Assembly: GCF_016906535.1 (NCBI RefSeq)
Contig: NC_057374.1
Span: 682,001-746,000, forward strand
DNA from: Rhizoctonia solani
Lineage: Eukaryota; Basidiomycota; Agaricomycetes; Cantharellales; Ceratobasidiaceae
DNA: 64,000 nucleotides
Direction: 5' to 3'
Under the pieces are notes generated by a model that was not told the origin of the DNA, searched no databases, and saw only the letters and a list, made by a program, of their open reading frames with translations. Of this stretch, positions 23,631 to 36,424 are shown piece after piece. A program made the position numbers and the translations under genes. Position 1 is the first letter of the stretch; each line of letters opens with the position of its first letter.

Positions 23631-25642
23631 ATGAGCCTCGCCCGACGCTCACGCCAACGTCAAAGTCAACAACAAACACGATCAAGCGATCAGCCAAAAT
23701 GGGGACCTAAACTTTCTGAATACATGCCTGACTTTGAGGAACGCTTAACCACATCCTTCGATAAATACATCGCCCAATAAGAGACTCTGTCCGAACCTCT
23801 AAATGATCTAATTCCACTTTCCTTGCTCGAGACAACACTTGCTGTGGGCGAGAACATGCACAAGGTTGGATTTAAGAGCGGCGACAAGATCTTTCCCGTC
23901 TTGATGTCAACTATCCGCAAGTATACCAAATTGCACAAGGGAGGTGTGAGTGATTTATGGCGTTGTGATCGCCTCATATATCTGACTCAGAGAACGCCAC
24001 AAAGATATTCGACAGGTATTACGGGTTTTTATGTGTCAGACACCTCATTCGTATGGTTTGCATTGGTGCGCTGCGTCAGTGCAAGCGACTTGACAAGTTC
24101 TTGAATGGCATCGAACCGGACGTGCCATGGCAGGAAGCCACTGAGGAGCTTGTAGCGAACACCCTGCAATCGATGATCGAAGTGCTCTGCTCTGAAAACT
24201 CGGTCAACGTGGAACATTTGCTTGCTATGATGTCACAAAGCGGGCACGCGTTTACGATTGATGGTGGACTCGGCTATGAGGATGTCGAATTCTTGATTCT
24301 AATGCTGTGGAAAGATCGCAAATCGTTGGTACCACTACGGCTATGTGGACTACTGCCAGGCCTACCGGCTATGCTTTTTGTTCTGTGTCAAATGACTGTT
24401 TTATCCAAGAGCTCTATGTGAGTGCAGTGCCCCACTATCATTCTTTGACAATTCATCTTTCAAAAGAATTCATCGACCATGGCTCGCCCTAGAAGATATC
24501 ATTTTCCGCTGCTATATAGGGGAGACCACGAATCCTGAACGTGAAATCTTGCGGCAATTCTGCATATACATCGAAAGTCATGTATTGAATCGGTATCACG
24601 CAATATCTCTCGATTACGAACGCGTTGACAAGGAAGATTCGCGCACAGTCGCCGAAGCGTACTGTACAGTTTTCACACCACCAATGGATCTCTCCCTTGC
24701 TCCTATTATCCAACTCGATGTATCTATGATGTTGTTTCGATGGGTACTTGATTTGCTAGGCTGGCAGGCGAAAGGGGCACTTGCTGGGGAAGACCTTGTA
24801 CCTCACATAATCAAGAGCGCGATGGCCAGGTTAACTCTCGAGATCGACCGGGAATGGTCTGGACCAATGCTGGATAAAAGGCGAGCATTCACGAATCGTT
24901 ATGCGGGCGAGGTCTTTGGATATACAAGGTATGGAATACTTTAGTGTAAAGCAATTCCAGACTCATTTGTTGAAATAAGCTCTCTTGTTCTCCAAAAAAA
25001 GATTTCTACGCACAGTGTGCAGCAAGCACTGGTGCAAATGTTTGTGGAGGGCGACTTTCATGAACTTGCCGGCCGAGTTTTGATGCTTGTCACGCGGGAA
25101 TCCTGTAAGTCATCATATTGTCCTTTCGCAGGGATGTGTTCCTTAAATTGACAACGGGATGGGAGCTCATTCACCCCCATCTTTCGATGAGCTCTGTATG
25201 TCTTTCAGACAGATTGGCAAGGCCTTTGATATGCTCCCTAGCCCTTCACCCGAACAACTAGAATCCATCGCACTCACATGGCGCAAGATTTTTCTCAACT
25301 TGATGTACCACCATCAGTCGGTGCTGACGCATACGCACGAAGATGTTATCGATGAGGCAGTGCAATCATGGGACGCCCTACGACCATCCAGTATCAAACG
25401 ACCGCCCGATGTGTTCGAGTGTACGAACCCAAGATGTGCTATCCGTTCCACATATGCGGTTCGGCCAGAGGCATGTATTGTTTGCGGCGAGTGCGAGGAG
25501 GCAATGTACTGCGGTCGGAGGTGCCAACAAATGTGAGGAATTTGTTGATAAGGATTGAGCTCTTACTAACGGGTGTGTTAGACATTGGTCGCTTGAATCA
25601 GCAGATGCCCACTGGCGCCATTGTCGGTCACCAGAAGATTAG
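23631..25642 (+). pseudogene. MYND-type zinc-finger protein, paralog B, with an early in-frame stop
   Basis: Tandem copy of the preceding gene. Exons are 23631-23945, 24005-24417, 24467-24928, 25016-25104, 25166-25532 and 25582-25642. Every splice junction keeps frame and exons 2 and 3 have the same lengths as in paralog A. The finger is complete: CTNPRCAI, CGECEEAMYCGRRCQQ and HWSLESADAHWRHC. However, codon 50 is TAA (23778-23780), where paralog A has a Lys codon, in an otherwise well aligned stretch (..YIAQ-stop-ETLSEP against ..YIQRKESLSEA). A downstream start, for example near the AVGENMH block, could still give a shortened protein. It may be a young pseudogene, a shortened gene or a base error; the rest shows no decay. 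Confidence 0.7.
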
Positions 25643-26701
25643 CCCAGGTTGTATAATACAAAAGATGTCTTTTCTGAAGTTTCTATGATGATCCTCTATG
25701 GTAGCCGTCTTTAAATACCTTGGTACTGGGGACCATGAAGCATCCGCGCAAAAACTATCATAGCAAATGCGGAAACAAATCTCTAAGTAAAGGAGAGCTA
25801 TAGAATTGACTTGGCTTGAGGAAATTGGGATGTTTTATACGAGATACATGAATTCGCGTGAATATCCAGTTCGAGAGATGGATCGTTGATCTAAAGAGTT
25901 TATCTGAAATCGTACTCGATATGCATGTTGAATACTGGTGCATTGAAAGTAACTGGTCTATTCTTTAGCACTGAGAAACACGGACTAGAGTCGATACTAG
26001 TGAGACCCCTAGTAATAAATCTGGAATGAACCCCAATAGATATTATCGAGTTACAAAAAGACGAGCTTGAAGAACGTGTGGCCGGTGAATAAAACTAGTA
26101 TTAAAATTTCCAAGTCCGGTCTAGCTGGAGAGGGCTTATCCGAATGGCAACGTGTCCATAGAATCTGTCGTAAGCCAGTAAGGATTGAGAGAAAATCTGG
26201 CTGAATTAGAGTATAGGCCATATGTTGATTGGAACAGGCTCAATGTGGAGGTGGTTCCCAAAGCGAGCGATTGGTATTTGGATTTTACCCGATCCAGGTG
26301 TTTACTTGCCCGACGAATTAATCCCCTTGACTTGTTCGCTGATTGCCATGAGGGAAATAAATTTCATCGCCATCAATGCGCTATTTATGCCAAGCTACGA
26401 GATTGGATTCACGTCGTATATAACTGGACACGAACAAAACCTTGGTCTCTGTTATTGTTCACAACTGGATTGGTTGGCTGTGTAGGTGATATCTATCCCT
26501 GCGAGTGCATCAAAGAGGGTAGTGAATCTCCTTTGTGCCGAGTACCCTCTTACACCGAAGCGATGCGCATATAGGTGGGTCGGACAACAGAGAAGAGGGA
26601 GATCAGAGTAGGATGCAGCGATGGCGGATGCTGATTGGCCAATGATTTCGTAAGCATCGACAAGTAATCGTAATGGATGATGCCATGATTATTCCACCAC
26701 C
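25643..26701. other. Intergenic stretch between the MYND genes and the dehydrogenase
   Basis: About 1.1 kb with no supported gene. A 129-codon plus-strand ORF (26185-26574) is the longest but has no recognisable domain, signal peptide or intron pattern. It could be a relic or chance. Confidence 0.4.
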
Positions 26702-26708
26702 TATATAA
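26702..26708 (+). promoter_or_regulatory. TATA-like box of the short-chain dehydrogenase
   Basis: TATATAA lies about 45-51 bp upstream of the ATG at 26753. Confidence 0.35.
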
Positions 26709-26752
26709 GTCGTCTTGAGCAACGGCCTGATTCCGTACAGTTAATTTTCTCC

Positions 26753-28276
26753 ATGTCTCGATTGTCTCCTGTTTCCACACGTGTGAGTCTGCGCGCTGTA
26801 GACGAGGTGCGTTCGCCCGTGAACGAAGAGAGCCATGCTGTCATCCACTCTGGCCGGGTCGCGCTTATCACGGGAGCTGCGAGTGGAATCGGACTTGCTG
26901 CCGCCTGGGAGCTTGCCGCGTGAGTGTGATAAATACGTGCGCAATCACGTTATTCAACTTGGATCTCTACAGAGAAGGCCTGAAAATCGTTCTGGCTGAT
27001 GCCAACGCTGCGAAGCTCGATGAGGCCGCCAATGCACTGAGTGCCGAATACGGCGAAGCAAATATCCTTGCCATACCAACCGACGTGAGCAAGCTCGATC
27101 AGGTGCAGGCTCTGGCAGATCGCACGCTCGAGGCGTTCGGTGAGGTAAATACAGACCTATGATTCGAGGCGATCCCCTCCCACTCCCTACCATCATACAT
27201 TTCTCCTCTTCCTGCGACCCTTCGATGTCCGAGGCATCCCTCACACTTCCTCTTGCGTAATTTGTGCGCTACTTCAGGTCAACCTTCTCATGAACAATGC
27301 CGGAATCGGCTTATCTGGGAGCTCGACTTGGTCGGGACGCGAGATATGGGCAAAGGTTCTTGATGTCAACCTTTGGGGCGTAAGTATCTCATTTTTCATA
27401 TCCTTAAGAAACAATTAAACATTTCCCAAAGGTTATCAACATGCTCCAAGTCTTCACCAGTTCGATGATCCATCAGGTACGTTGTTTTCTTTCGACCGAT
27501 AAGCGGTGTATGTCAATCTAGTGCATGACAGGAAAACCCTTCCCTTATCATCAATACTGGCTCTAAGCAGGGTATTACCAGTCCACCGTGAGCGTTTATT
27601 TAAATGGGCACAAATTCCAAAACTGATTATAAACGAAACCATAGGGGCAATGCCGCATACAATGTCTCCAAGGCCGGGGTGAAAGTAATCACAGAAAATC
27701 TGTCCCACGAACTACGCACCCAAGGGACCAAAGTAACGGCGCATCTCTTTGTGTAGGAATCCAAATTCCTACTATTACCATTCTTATCTAATGAGATGTT
27801 TTAGTCCCGGGTGGACGTTTACGGGTATGACCGGTGACGGCAAAATGACAGAAAAACCACCTGGTGCATGGACAGCGAAGCAATGTGTTCAGTATATGTT
27901 ATCTCGCGTACGAGAAGGAGAATTCTACATTATTTGTCCCGACAACGAGACGAGCGAAGATCTAGACCGACTCCGAATCCGTTGGGCGGCTGATGATCTG
28001 GTCGAAAGGAGACCTGCCTTGAGCCGGTAAGTAATCCTATCTACTCGAGGCATTGCTGCAGAAATATTGATGCTGAGTAGATGGCATCCGCTTTACAAAC
28101 CCCTATTCGAGGAATACATTAGGGAAGGACTTCACGAGCTTAACGGAGGTATTTCGTCGCATATCCATTCTGGAGCCCGGACTCCCCAGTATTCCCGTGA
28201 GCCCAGCCGAACACGCAACAAAGGCCGCGAACGGGATATTGACCGTATCACGAGCGCTTTGCACGATAATTTGTAG
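26753..28276 (+). CDS. Short-chain dehydrogenase/reductase
   Basis: An NAD(P)-dependent oxidoreductase of the classical SDR superfamily; its substrate is unknown. Eight exons (26753-26919, 26973-27144, 27278-27379, 27432-27476, 27532-27587, 27645-27752, 27805-28026, 28081-28276) give 355 residues. The cofactor motif TGAASGIG lies near residues 42-49. NNAG follows the third exon start, and the catalytic Ser/Tyr/Lys are seen in NTGSKQG and AAYNVSKAG. An aspartate after the second strand (VLADAN) favours NAD over NADP, by general SDR rules. About 100 C-terminal residues after the core are longer than in minimal SDRs, with a polar, Arg-rich tail (SREPSRTRNKGRERD). No signal peptide; presumably cytosolic. 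Confidence 0.88.
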
Positions 28277-29660
28277 AGAAGCCCGCTCAATAGGAGGAGG
28301 AGCGCTGTTGGTTACTTTGCTGTTCTTGCAATGATGTCATAGTAGAACTTCTACGAAATAAATGAATGATTCTTTATTAGTCAAAAGGCGGGGCTTGCTC
28401 CATTTGTGTATGGATAATGCACCTTTGATATATTGGGTGATTTGGCTTGACGCTGGTGAGCCTGTTCTATGCCCACTGTAACGCTCTATCAAATGCGTGC
28501 GTTAGGGCACTATCATGAATGGCCGAATATCAGTCTACGGCATATACTGAGGAAGGAAAGCTAACATGAGATTAAGAAGGCCCAGATTACCTATCAGAGC
28601 GAGTAGATATAGCCAGCAGTTAGAAGCTGGAATGATCAGTGCGAAATCACATCAAGGGCCGGCTGAATTCGAAGAAGGGAGCGATCAGGAGCGCTCGTCG
28701 ACGAGTTAAAACAAAGCTCCGGAGGCGCTCTGTACTAGTAGCCGGGGGTCATCCCATCAATAAAGAGAACTAAAGGTATTCAAATGATTGACTCAAGGCG
28801 TTATTACAAGTTTAACTCTTCTATCATTAAGAGCCTCCATAGAGCACAAGATATTTACACGTATCGATCCCCTTTAGATAGTAATCTCGATAGTTTTATA
28901 TCGCAAGCTCGTCGATCGCACGCCTATACAAACTTGAATCAACCAATCCGACACAATTTTTGAGATGTAGTCAATGTTCATAACACTTGGTGGGAATGCT
29001 CAATCTTCCAAGGTTCAAATTCGATGGATGTATCCAGTACCAAGCCTGCTTCATAAGCGCTTGGCGCCTGTAAATCAGCGGCATTACGTGATGCCGAGGC
29101 ATGGCGGTTATCAAAAACAGGTTAATGTTCCCGCACGTGGACACCCAACGGGCAGTTTTCATTCCAGGTCAACAAGTCAGACGAGATTCGTATCTTGACA
29201 AGTAGACGTCCCGGCGGAATACCGCAGTCTTCTTTCCTGGGGTCTGCGTATAGCGTAATCCGCTTGGTAGTGCCTTGAAGGCAATCAGTGGGAAGCACGA
29301 TCCCATAATGGCACCTATGAGTTCCGTACTGGGCACTCCTCGAAAATATTGCGGTGGATATGATGCGGAGTATGATATCACGGCATTTTGGAATGCCGAT
29401 AATTCCTCATAATACCAGTATCTCACGTTTTTAGACATATCTATTTTTATTGTTCCTAAAATATATCATTCTGTCCGTCCTACAGGCGAACTTGGCATAA
29501 TCCACTGGGAATACGGGGAATGCTTGGCCGTATCTGGCGGATGATTGTCGTGAGATTCCTGTCAATGTTGTATGGGCTTGGCCTCAGAGCCGAATCATAG
29601 CTGGCACACTAAGCGATTCAGCTTTAAAATATTCATTTATATCAATAGGGTAGCAAGTAG
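28277..29660. other. Intergenic stretch before the PEP-mutase-family gene
   Basis: About 1.4 kb without a supported gene. ORFs are under 90 codons and overlap on both strands. The last 150 bp hold a likely core promoter. Confidence 0.4.
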
Positions 29661-29668
29661 TATATAAA
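29661..29668 (+). promoter_or_regulatory. TATA-like box of the PEP-mutase/isocitrate-lyase-family gene
   Basis: TATATAAA about 92 bp upstream of the ATG at 29760, which itself has a strong CACCATGG start context. Confidence 0.4.
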
Positions 29669-29759
29669 CAGAGTCGTTTGCTCTGGCTTGAACATCATCC
29701 TCACTACTACTTTCTCAGCTTTCAGCCTTCAACAAAACACCCCACCTCATCTATCCACC

Positions 29760-30905
29760 ATGGTCGTTCAACCCATTGAGACTTTCCAGCGCGAATACAC
29801 TATCCCCGCCCACCTCCGCCACACCGCAGATGAGCCACTGTCTACCAAGGCCAGCACTCGTCTCCGCCAGATGCTCGCTCGTCCTGGCATCGTAGTTGCT
29901 CCGGGTGTTTGCGACGGCATCAGCGCCCGATGCGCTCTTGAGGCTGGTTTTGACTGCTTGTACCAGAGGTGAGTTTCAAGCTGCATGCATACACCTTCGT
30001 AAATACTAATATTCGATTCAGTGGTGCCGCTACCACTGCTGCCAAGCTCGGTATGCCCGACCTTGCCATCGCTACTCTCCCCGACTTTGTCCAAAACGCG
30101 ACCATGATCACTGGCTTGAGCTATTCCACCCCGCTTATCGCCGATGCGACACCGGATTTGGCGGGCCATCAATGGTCGCCCGGACCGTTCAGATGTACGA
30201 CCGAGCTGGCGTCGCTGGTCTCCACATCGAAGATCAGGTACGCATATAGCCGCTTGATAAAAAGGAAATCGCACTGACGTTACACTTTGGTAGGTTCAAA
30301 CCAAGCGCTGCGGACATTTGCTTGGCAAGCAAGTCGTCTCGACTGAGGAGTTTGTCACTCGTATCCGTGCAGCTGTCCAGGCTCGCGATGCCATCCCGGG
30401 AAGCGACATTGTGGTTATCGCCCGCACGGACTCGGCACAGGTGCTTGGTATGGACGAGGCCATCCGTCGTTTGCAGGCCGCTGCCGCTGTTGGCGCGGAT
30501 GTTGCCTTTATCGAAGGTGTGAAGACCAAGGAACTCCTCGAGAAGACCGTCAAGGCTCTTCATCCCACACCCGTAAGTCTTGGGCTGCCAAGCGATCAAA
30601 TTAATTCGGTATACTCATAAGATTCATATCAGGTTCTTGTCAATGTCATCTCGGGTGGTCTGACTCCTTCCTTCACCACCAAGGAGGCGGAAGAAATGGG
30701 TGCCAAGATCATTATCTTCTCGCTTGTCTCTTGCGTCGCGGCCGCCCATGGTGTCCGTGAGGCCATGGCACTCCTCAAGAAGACCGGTACCGACCACACC
30801 TCTGCACGTGGAATGGACCCTCGCAAGTTCTTCGAAGTGGTCGGTCTCGATGAGGTGATCGAGATCGACAGGCGTGCGGGCGGTACCGCGCTCAGCTCCA
30901 TCTGA
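29760..30905 (+). CDS. Isocitrate lyase/PEP mutase superfamily enzyme, with a one-base frame break
   Basis: A member of the PEP mutase/isocitrate lyase superfamily, related to fungal oxaloacetate hydrolase and methylisocitrate-lyase-like enzymes, which cleave C-C or C-P bonds of small carboxylates with Mg2+. Exons are 29760-29968, 30022-30237, 30294-30572 and 30633-30905. Landmarks are PGVCDGISARCALEAGF, LIADA followed by the expected DTGFGG, KRCGHLLGK (the family's Cys-Gly-His loop) and GADVAFIEGV. At 30146-30150 (GATGCGACACC) one G is missing exactly inside the metal-binding Asp-x-Asp motif. Before it the frame reads LIADA; after it the expected residues continue one frame over, and the exon closes properly only if one base is added (325 residues). 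No GT-AG intron can explain this. It is either an assembly indel or a null allele. Confidence 0.8.
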
Positions 30906-32465
30906 GGAACACCACAATGGGATCGGGGTACTTGATATAGATTCAACTGGCTCTCTTATGCCTTTTACTGTAACGCTATGCTCATATGTTACTCGCTACT
31001 ATGTTTTAAATTGAAATTAGACTTTTCCTTTTCCCAACGTTTTGTGCCTTTGTGTCAACGTCGTTGGACACGTGATCGTTGGCACCCCCGGTTGTCTCGC
31101 CAAGACCTCACTCCCATACTCCACCATACTTGCAGCCAGCTCCAACCCAAGGCCTCAGGATAAAAATACAAAGCTTTGGGACCTTTTCTGGTCCATTTCC
31201 AATGTCGTATTTATTTTCAGTTGATCATATGTGGGTAAAAGTTTGAAACACGTCCAAGCGGTGAGACTCACGAGCTCCAGGCGCAGCTCAGTACGTGGGC
31301 TTATCTTTCTCAAAGGCAAATGACAGGCGGCGGGAAAGAGGGATACTCCCACCTTTAATATTCTTAGCGAAGCCAAGTTGAGTTTTGACAGAGTCCAAGT
31401 CAGATATCCTAGATCGACTTGCGTGGTGGATCCTGGCGAGTTTCGTGAGTTTCGTGTAAATTGTGGGTGACAATGATTTACTTGTAAGGAGCCCCCCTTC
31501 CCGTTCATGTTGTGTGGTTTCCGAATAGAAGAGCCCAGTGAGTCAGTGATACAACGACCCGAATGTATGCGCTCCCACTATTTTTGAAAATATCGATAGC
31601 GTATAGTTATAGGTCTAGGTTTGTGGTCAAATGATGCTCAACTGAATATATCACAATTCTATCCGAGTGGCATGGTCATGAGCTGAGAAGATGTTTCTGC
31701 ATCTGTCAACGTGGTATCCTGCTATTGAAAAGTACATGAGCTATCATTAAGGTACGTACAGTGGGATCATCTTGGGGGTTTTACATACTCGAGCGATCTT
31801 CTCGACTTCCTTCCTGCCACACTTTCAATACGTGTTTTTGACAGGTGCCGAATAGCCACTGGAGTCAAAAGTCGATCGATCGATCGTACATCACCACAAT
31901 GGACAATGATCTCCCCATCTGGCGATTCATTTATTGGACCTCCAGCAGAGCTCAAGGGGTCGGGCACTGTTTCTGCGAGATTGGTGAAACCACGTTCGCA
32001 CGATAAATGAGTGTCTGATGGAATCTCTCGAAGTGGCCAGTCGCCCGGCGCTTGTGTGAAACCAACACGGCAACGAATGTTGATTGGGGACCCCATCCAC
32101 TTATTTGACTAGCAGGACAGCAACCAGAAGGCGGGGCTCTTGTTTTCGCTGGTCTTGTCTGGCGCTGGGCCGAGTCGTGAGTGTGATCTAATCAGCGAGA
32201 ATAGCCAGGCTTGGTGAGTTGGTATTTTTTTTAAATGTTGATCTGACATAGGGCGCTGTCTGTTTTGTCCCCTTTGTTTGGAAATAAACATCAGCCCACA
32301 TGGCAGTTTGTTCCTTATTCCAACCGTGTTCATTCGTACTTGGTACTGACTTGAATCCGAACTGGCAGCAGGCTGCTCAAACCGACTGGCTCTGTTTCTC
32401 TCTATACTGTCTTTACCCTGGACTACGACGAGCGATTACGATACATACAGCCAGAGGTCCTCAAG
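30906..32465. other. Intergenic stretch with a GATC-rich run
   Basis: About 1.5 kb with no supported gene; ORFs on both strands are short and overlap. Around 31872-31888 the sequence repeats CGAT four times (a self-complementary run). Confidence 0.4.
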
Positions 32466-35400
32466 ATGGCTCGAATACATTCGCTACTTCTCGACCTCGG
32501 AATGAATCCCAGAAGTCTGCGGCTGCGCAACCCCAATCATCATCCAAAACCAAGTCGAGCAGTCCCTCGTCTCAGCGCTCCATCACACGTCGAAACTCCG
32601 CCCCCTTGCTCGGTGCATTTGGCTCCAACGACAATCGCAAGGTGCCGGTTCAGGCTCGTCCAAAGATCGATACGAGTTTGACTTACCAGCGTCCGGGTAT
32701 GTCTCCTATCAACAAGTCTGCCACACCGAATGGCCAGTTCTCGACTTTTGGACCCCATACAATGCGAGTTGGGAAAGTATGTTCAATTCATTTCGTGTAC
32801 ATGCGGGTAGTTGTTTACATTTTGGTTTCAGCCTCTCGGTCCGAGTCAATTCACCGACCGTCGACGGCGCCCCTCCCAGACGATGATGACGACCTTGTAG
32901 GTGGTGTACATTATACGACGTACGGAAGTCGCAATTCCCAAGTCTATGAGGCACCCTTTTCGGATATCAGTGTCCCAGTTCCACCAGAGCTTATCGCCCA
33001 AGCGGAGCACGATCTTGCTCGCTCGGAGAAGGAAAAAGGAAAAGGTCACAGGAGGTCAGGGTCGGCGCTCTTACGGATGGTGGGAGTCGAGCCTGTCGCT
33101 CCCGAGGCGGAACACAAGGAGCGCAATCGGCCACGCAGATTGACTCTGAATTCAATGATGCATCCAGCATCCAGCACGATCACTCACCAGGCCTCTCAAA
33201 ATTCCTTCGCACACACTGTCAACTCGGGTTCGGGAACAGAGTCTACTCGCGGGACGACTTCTGCGGAAGATACAACACTTATTTCCATGTCAAGGTTTCC
33301 CCTCCCGCCTGATTCCGGGACGCCCAGGACGCCCGGTACTGTCGCGGCCACCCCGATTGCCGCCATGATGGGGACTCCTAGTGTTGCAGGGACACCCACT
33401 CTTGCGGCTACGCCGGTCATCGGAGGGTCCGGCACCCCTACCGCTGGTGCAACCCCAAGGCCCAACACCCCAGGGAGCATGATCACTATTCATCCAAGCA
33501 CCCCAAATACGCCTGCGATCCCTGAATTTTTGGCTGCTTCTCGAACGACCCCAGAGGAACTCTCGACCCGTTCTACTCCCGACAATTCCCGCCCAAGTAC
33601 CTCGACTGGGGTATATTCAGATGCACCAAAGCCAAGGTTGAGGACCCGGAGTCTTTGTTGACGTTGGCGATCAGTGCGGCCGCAATGGTCGGAGTTGATG
33701 TGGAAGGAGCTGGGAGCGATGCGAAGACCGAAGTTACTTCCAAAACCGAGCGATCGGTCGAGACCCCCAAAATTGAGCGAGCATTCGACTTTACGTTCCC
33801 TCTTCCCGATGCTATGAAGGCGAATTCACCACCGGCTACCTCGCAGCCCGAGACCACCAGCTCGAGTGGCCATGCCGAACCTGCTAAATTCGACTCCCAA
33901 CAACAATCACAAGCTCGCCCCAGCCCTTCAGATCCATCGAACCCCCCGTCTCTCTTTACTCGAGCGCCTCACAGCCAGAATCACGACCCCCATTCCTGAT
34001 GCTACAATTGAAGACACGACGTGGAACAGCGTGTCGAGTGACTGGACAGATGCAGAAGACACGCGCCAGTTTCGTCCAGGACCGTGATAGACTTTGATCT
34101 AGCGCCGGACGAACCGCTAATTGATATGGATCAATTCGGAGTGATGGATAACACTTGGTCACCCACGCGACAGAGCGCCACGTTCCCACCCATGGCATCC
34201 ACTCCCAAAACTGCTTTTCCTACCTCTCAATCGGCACCTCTATCGCCCGCACATGAATATGATGTGCGATCGCCCACCAACGAGGATCCGCTGTTGCCAC
34301 AAGATCCGGTTTCGCCCACTCGACCTCGTACACGCACGTTATCCAAGCTCAGTGTGACTGGGAGGAAGGTTTTGGCACTCGGAGGGCGAGCTAGCGTTCG
34401 CAGTACTTTTTCAAACACGTCCAGGGCGAGTCGGGGGTCCAGAAGAAGAATGCATGGGCGGGGGATGAGCGGAGACTCTACTCGTTTGAGGGAAGGCGGG
34501 CGGTTGGAGTCGTTGACTAGGAGGGCGAGCGTCGACGCACTGACGCTGAAGGGACGATGGAGGGAACTGTGCTCTACGGTGTAGGCGAAGAGATGCTTCG
34601 ATTGATGTTTGCCAACGGTACTGCAAGCTCGACCGAGGATAGCGAAGAGAGGGATCAGCTTTTACTAGAACGAGCTCAGAGTCCACATGGTCACGTCACC
34701 TCGTCCCAGAGCCTCATGCCAGACCAGGAGGAACGGGAACGAGAGCGTACACGCAGTTTACCTCGTCCGCGTGCAAGCCTCGTGTCGTCGCCCATTGATG
34801 AAGACAAAACCCCGGATTTAGACTCCTTCTCATATCCATCAGTCACCATGCCTTTAAATATTCGCCCAAAGGGGCATAGGCGCGGAACCGCATCAAAGGA
34901 AAACGCATCACTGGATAAAAGCCGTCTGTCGGTCGACCAGCGAGTCCGTCCCTCGCTCGATTACAAACCTCGTCCGGGCAAGTCGCGCCCACGAACGAAG
35001 AGCGCCCCGCTCGGTGTTTCGCAACAGCGCAAGTCGGTCGAGGTTGTCGGCATCTTGACCAACGGAAACAATTCGGGTCGTACGACTCCTAATTATACAC
35101 TTGGCCGAGGCGCCGGGCGGGTCGTGATTGTGAATTCTGCGACCACACCTAATAACGTCAATAAGATGGGTACTCCGACTCGGAAAACGACACAATCGAG
35201 TCCTGTGCCTACTGCTATTGATGCCGAGGCTGGAGGTCAGATGCTGGGTCAGCCGGGTGTTATCGTTACTGCTGCGACCCCACCTGCGCCACGACGGAGC
35301 TTGTCGATGCCTATTGAGGGGTTGCTGGGTGTAATGGAAGTGAGTCCGTGCTGGAGAGTCCAAAGGCGACGGTTTCCCGCGGCACGTCGGTCCAGTTTGT

Positions 35401-36424
35401 TCCAGAGAGCTTTGAGGGCCGAAGGAAGGGAAAGAGGTCACGAAAGGATTCTGCAAACGCTCTGATTCCCCCGGTGCCCGAGGTTAATGGCAATGGTAAA
35501 GGAAAGAGAAAGGTCGAGCGGGAACCCACGGATGGTACGTTTTTTTCTCTCCCTCCTACCTTGTTCCCCATAATTAAATTCTTATTCGGGTCCTTGTGTA
35601 GCGTCGGATACGACGGCCAAAAAGCCGAGATTGAGCGTCGACGAGATGGATATTACGTTTATGGGCGAGCCGTTGTTTGGCGGGAAGCCCCAGCACCGAC
35701 GAGGTGGTTTGGGTAGCCAAGCGTCATCACATCCTTCAACGTACTCCCGACACTCCCAATCGTATTCTCGCCATTCGCAATCTTACTCTCGCCATTCTCA
35801 GTCGTACAATGCTCCATATCCATATCCCACCCCTACTTCATCTCCCGAGCCTGAGCACACCTCGATTCCCATGCATGCCATCTTGACCCCACGGGTCCAA
35901 TCACTCTACGGAACCGGAGCCAAACCTGACTATTCGTCCCAACGCCAATCTATCAGCTCCATCCCACGACCCAAGTCTCGCGCATCGGCTCGATCCAATG
36001 CGACGGGTGCGAGGTCTTATCGGTCCAATATGACGGGAGCCCGATCGAACAAGACGAGCGCGAGTCAGCAGGGCCCAAAGCGTTGGCAAGACAAGCTACC
36101 GTTACAGGGATGGTGTTTCTTGGTGGGATTCGTTATTCCGTTTGTTTGGTGGTACGCTGCGTTTTCGCGCGCCGAAAAGGGGTACTATGGTGGAGGTATT
36201 TGGAGCCGGGATGTTGAGACTCAGTGGGAAGGCGTGAGGACGGACATTCATCGTGATGATGGTCGCATAGGTAAGCCTTTTGACATGCAAACCTTTGGTC
36301 AACTTGGTTCTGACCCGGGCGCCTATTAGATGCGCATACCTGGCGTTTCCGCTGTCGTCTAATGACCGTCCTCTCAATTGTGATATACGTTCCTGTAATA
36401 GTGCTGGCCGCGGTGTTTGCATGA
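32466..36424 (+). CDS. Long Ser/Pro-rich protein with C-terminal membrane helices; several frame changes
   Basis: No family was recognised. The readable product is about 1,200 residues, low complexity, rich in Ser, Thr, Pro and Arg. It has many TP/SP sites (for example GTPRTPGTVAATP near 33320) and three SRHSQSY repeats near 35740-35810. At the C-terminus are two hydrophobic helices (GWCFLVGFVIPFVWWYAAF and LSIVIYVPVIVLAAVFA), the second in the last exon (36330-36424). Introns at 35535-35601 and 36271-36329 have good sites; a further one begins near 32778. Between them coding sequence continues across frame changes near 33635, 33935-34000, 34082, 34557 and 35340. Most would be repaired by one G or C, several beside short G runs, and no clear introns explain them. 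The start at 32466 is provisional. Either a recently damaged gene or local sequence error. Confidence 0.55.

Noticed and set aside
26185..26574. 129-codon ORF upstream of the dehydrogenase
   Set aside because: No domain, signal peptide or homologous pattern recognised; AT-rich surroundings. Left as intergenic.
32300..32465. Upstream extension of the Ser/Pro-rich gene
   Set aside because: The open frame has no start context or protein-like features. The ATG at 32466 is a better, though still provisional, start.
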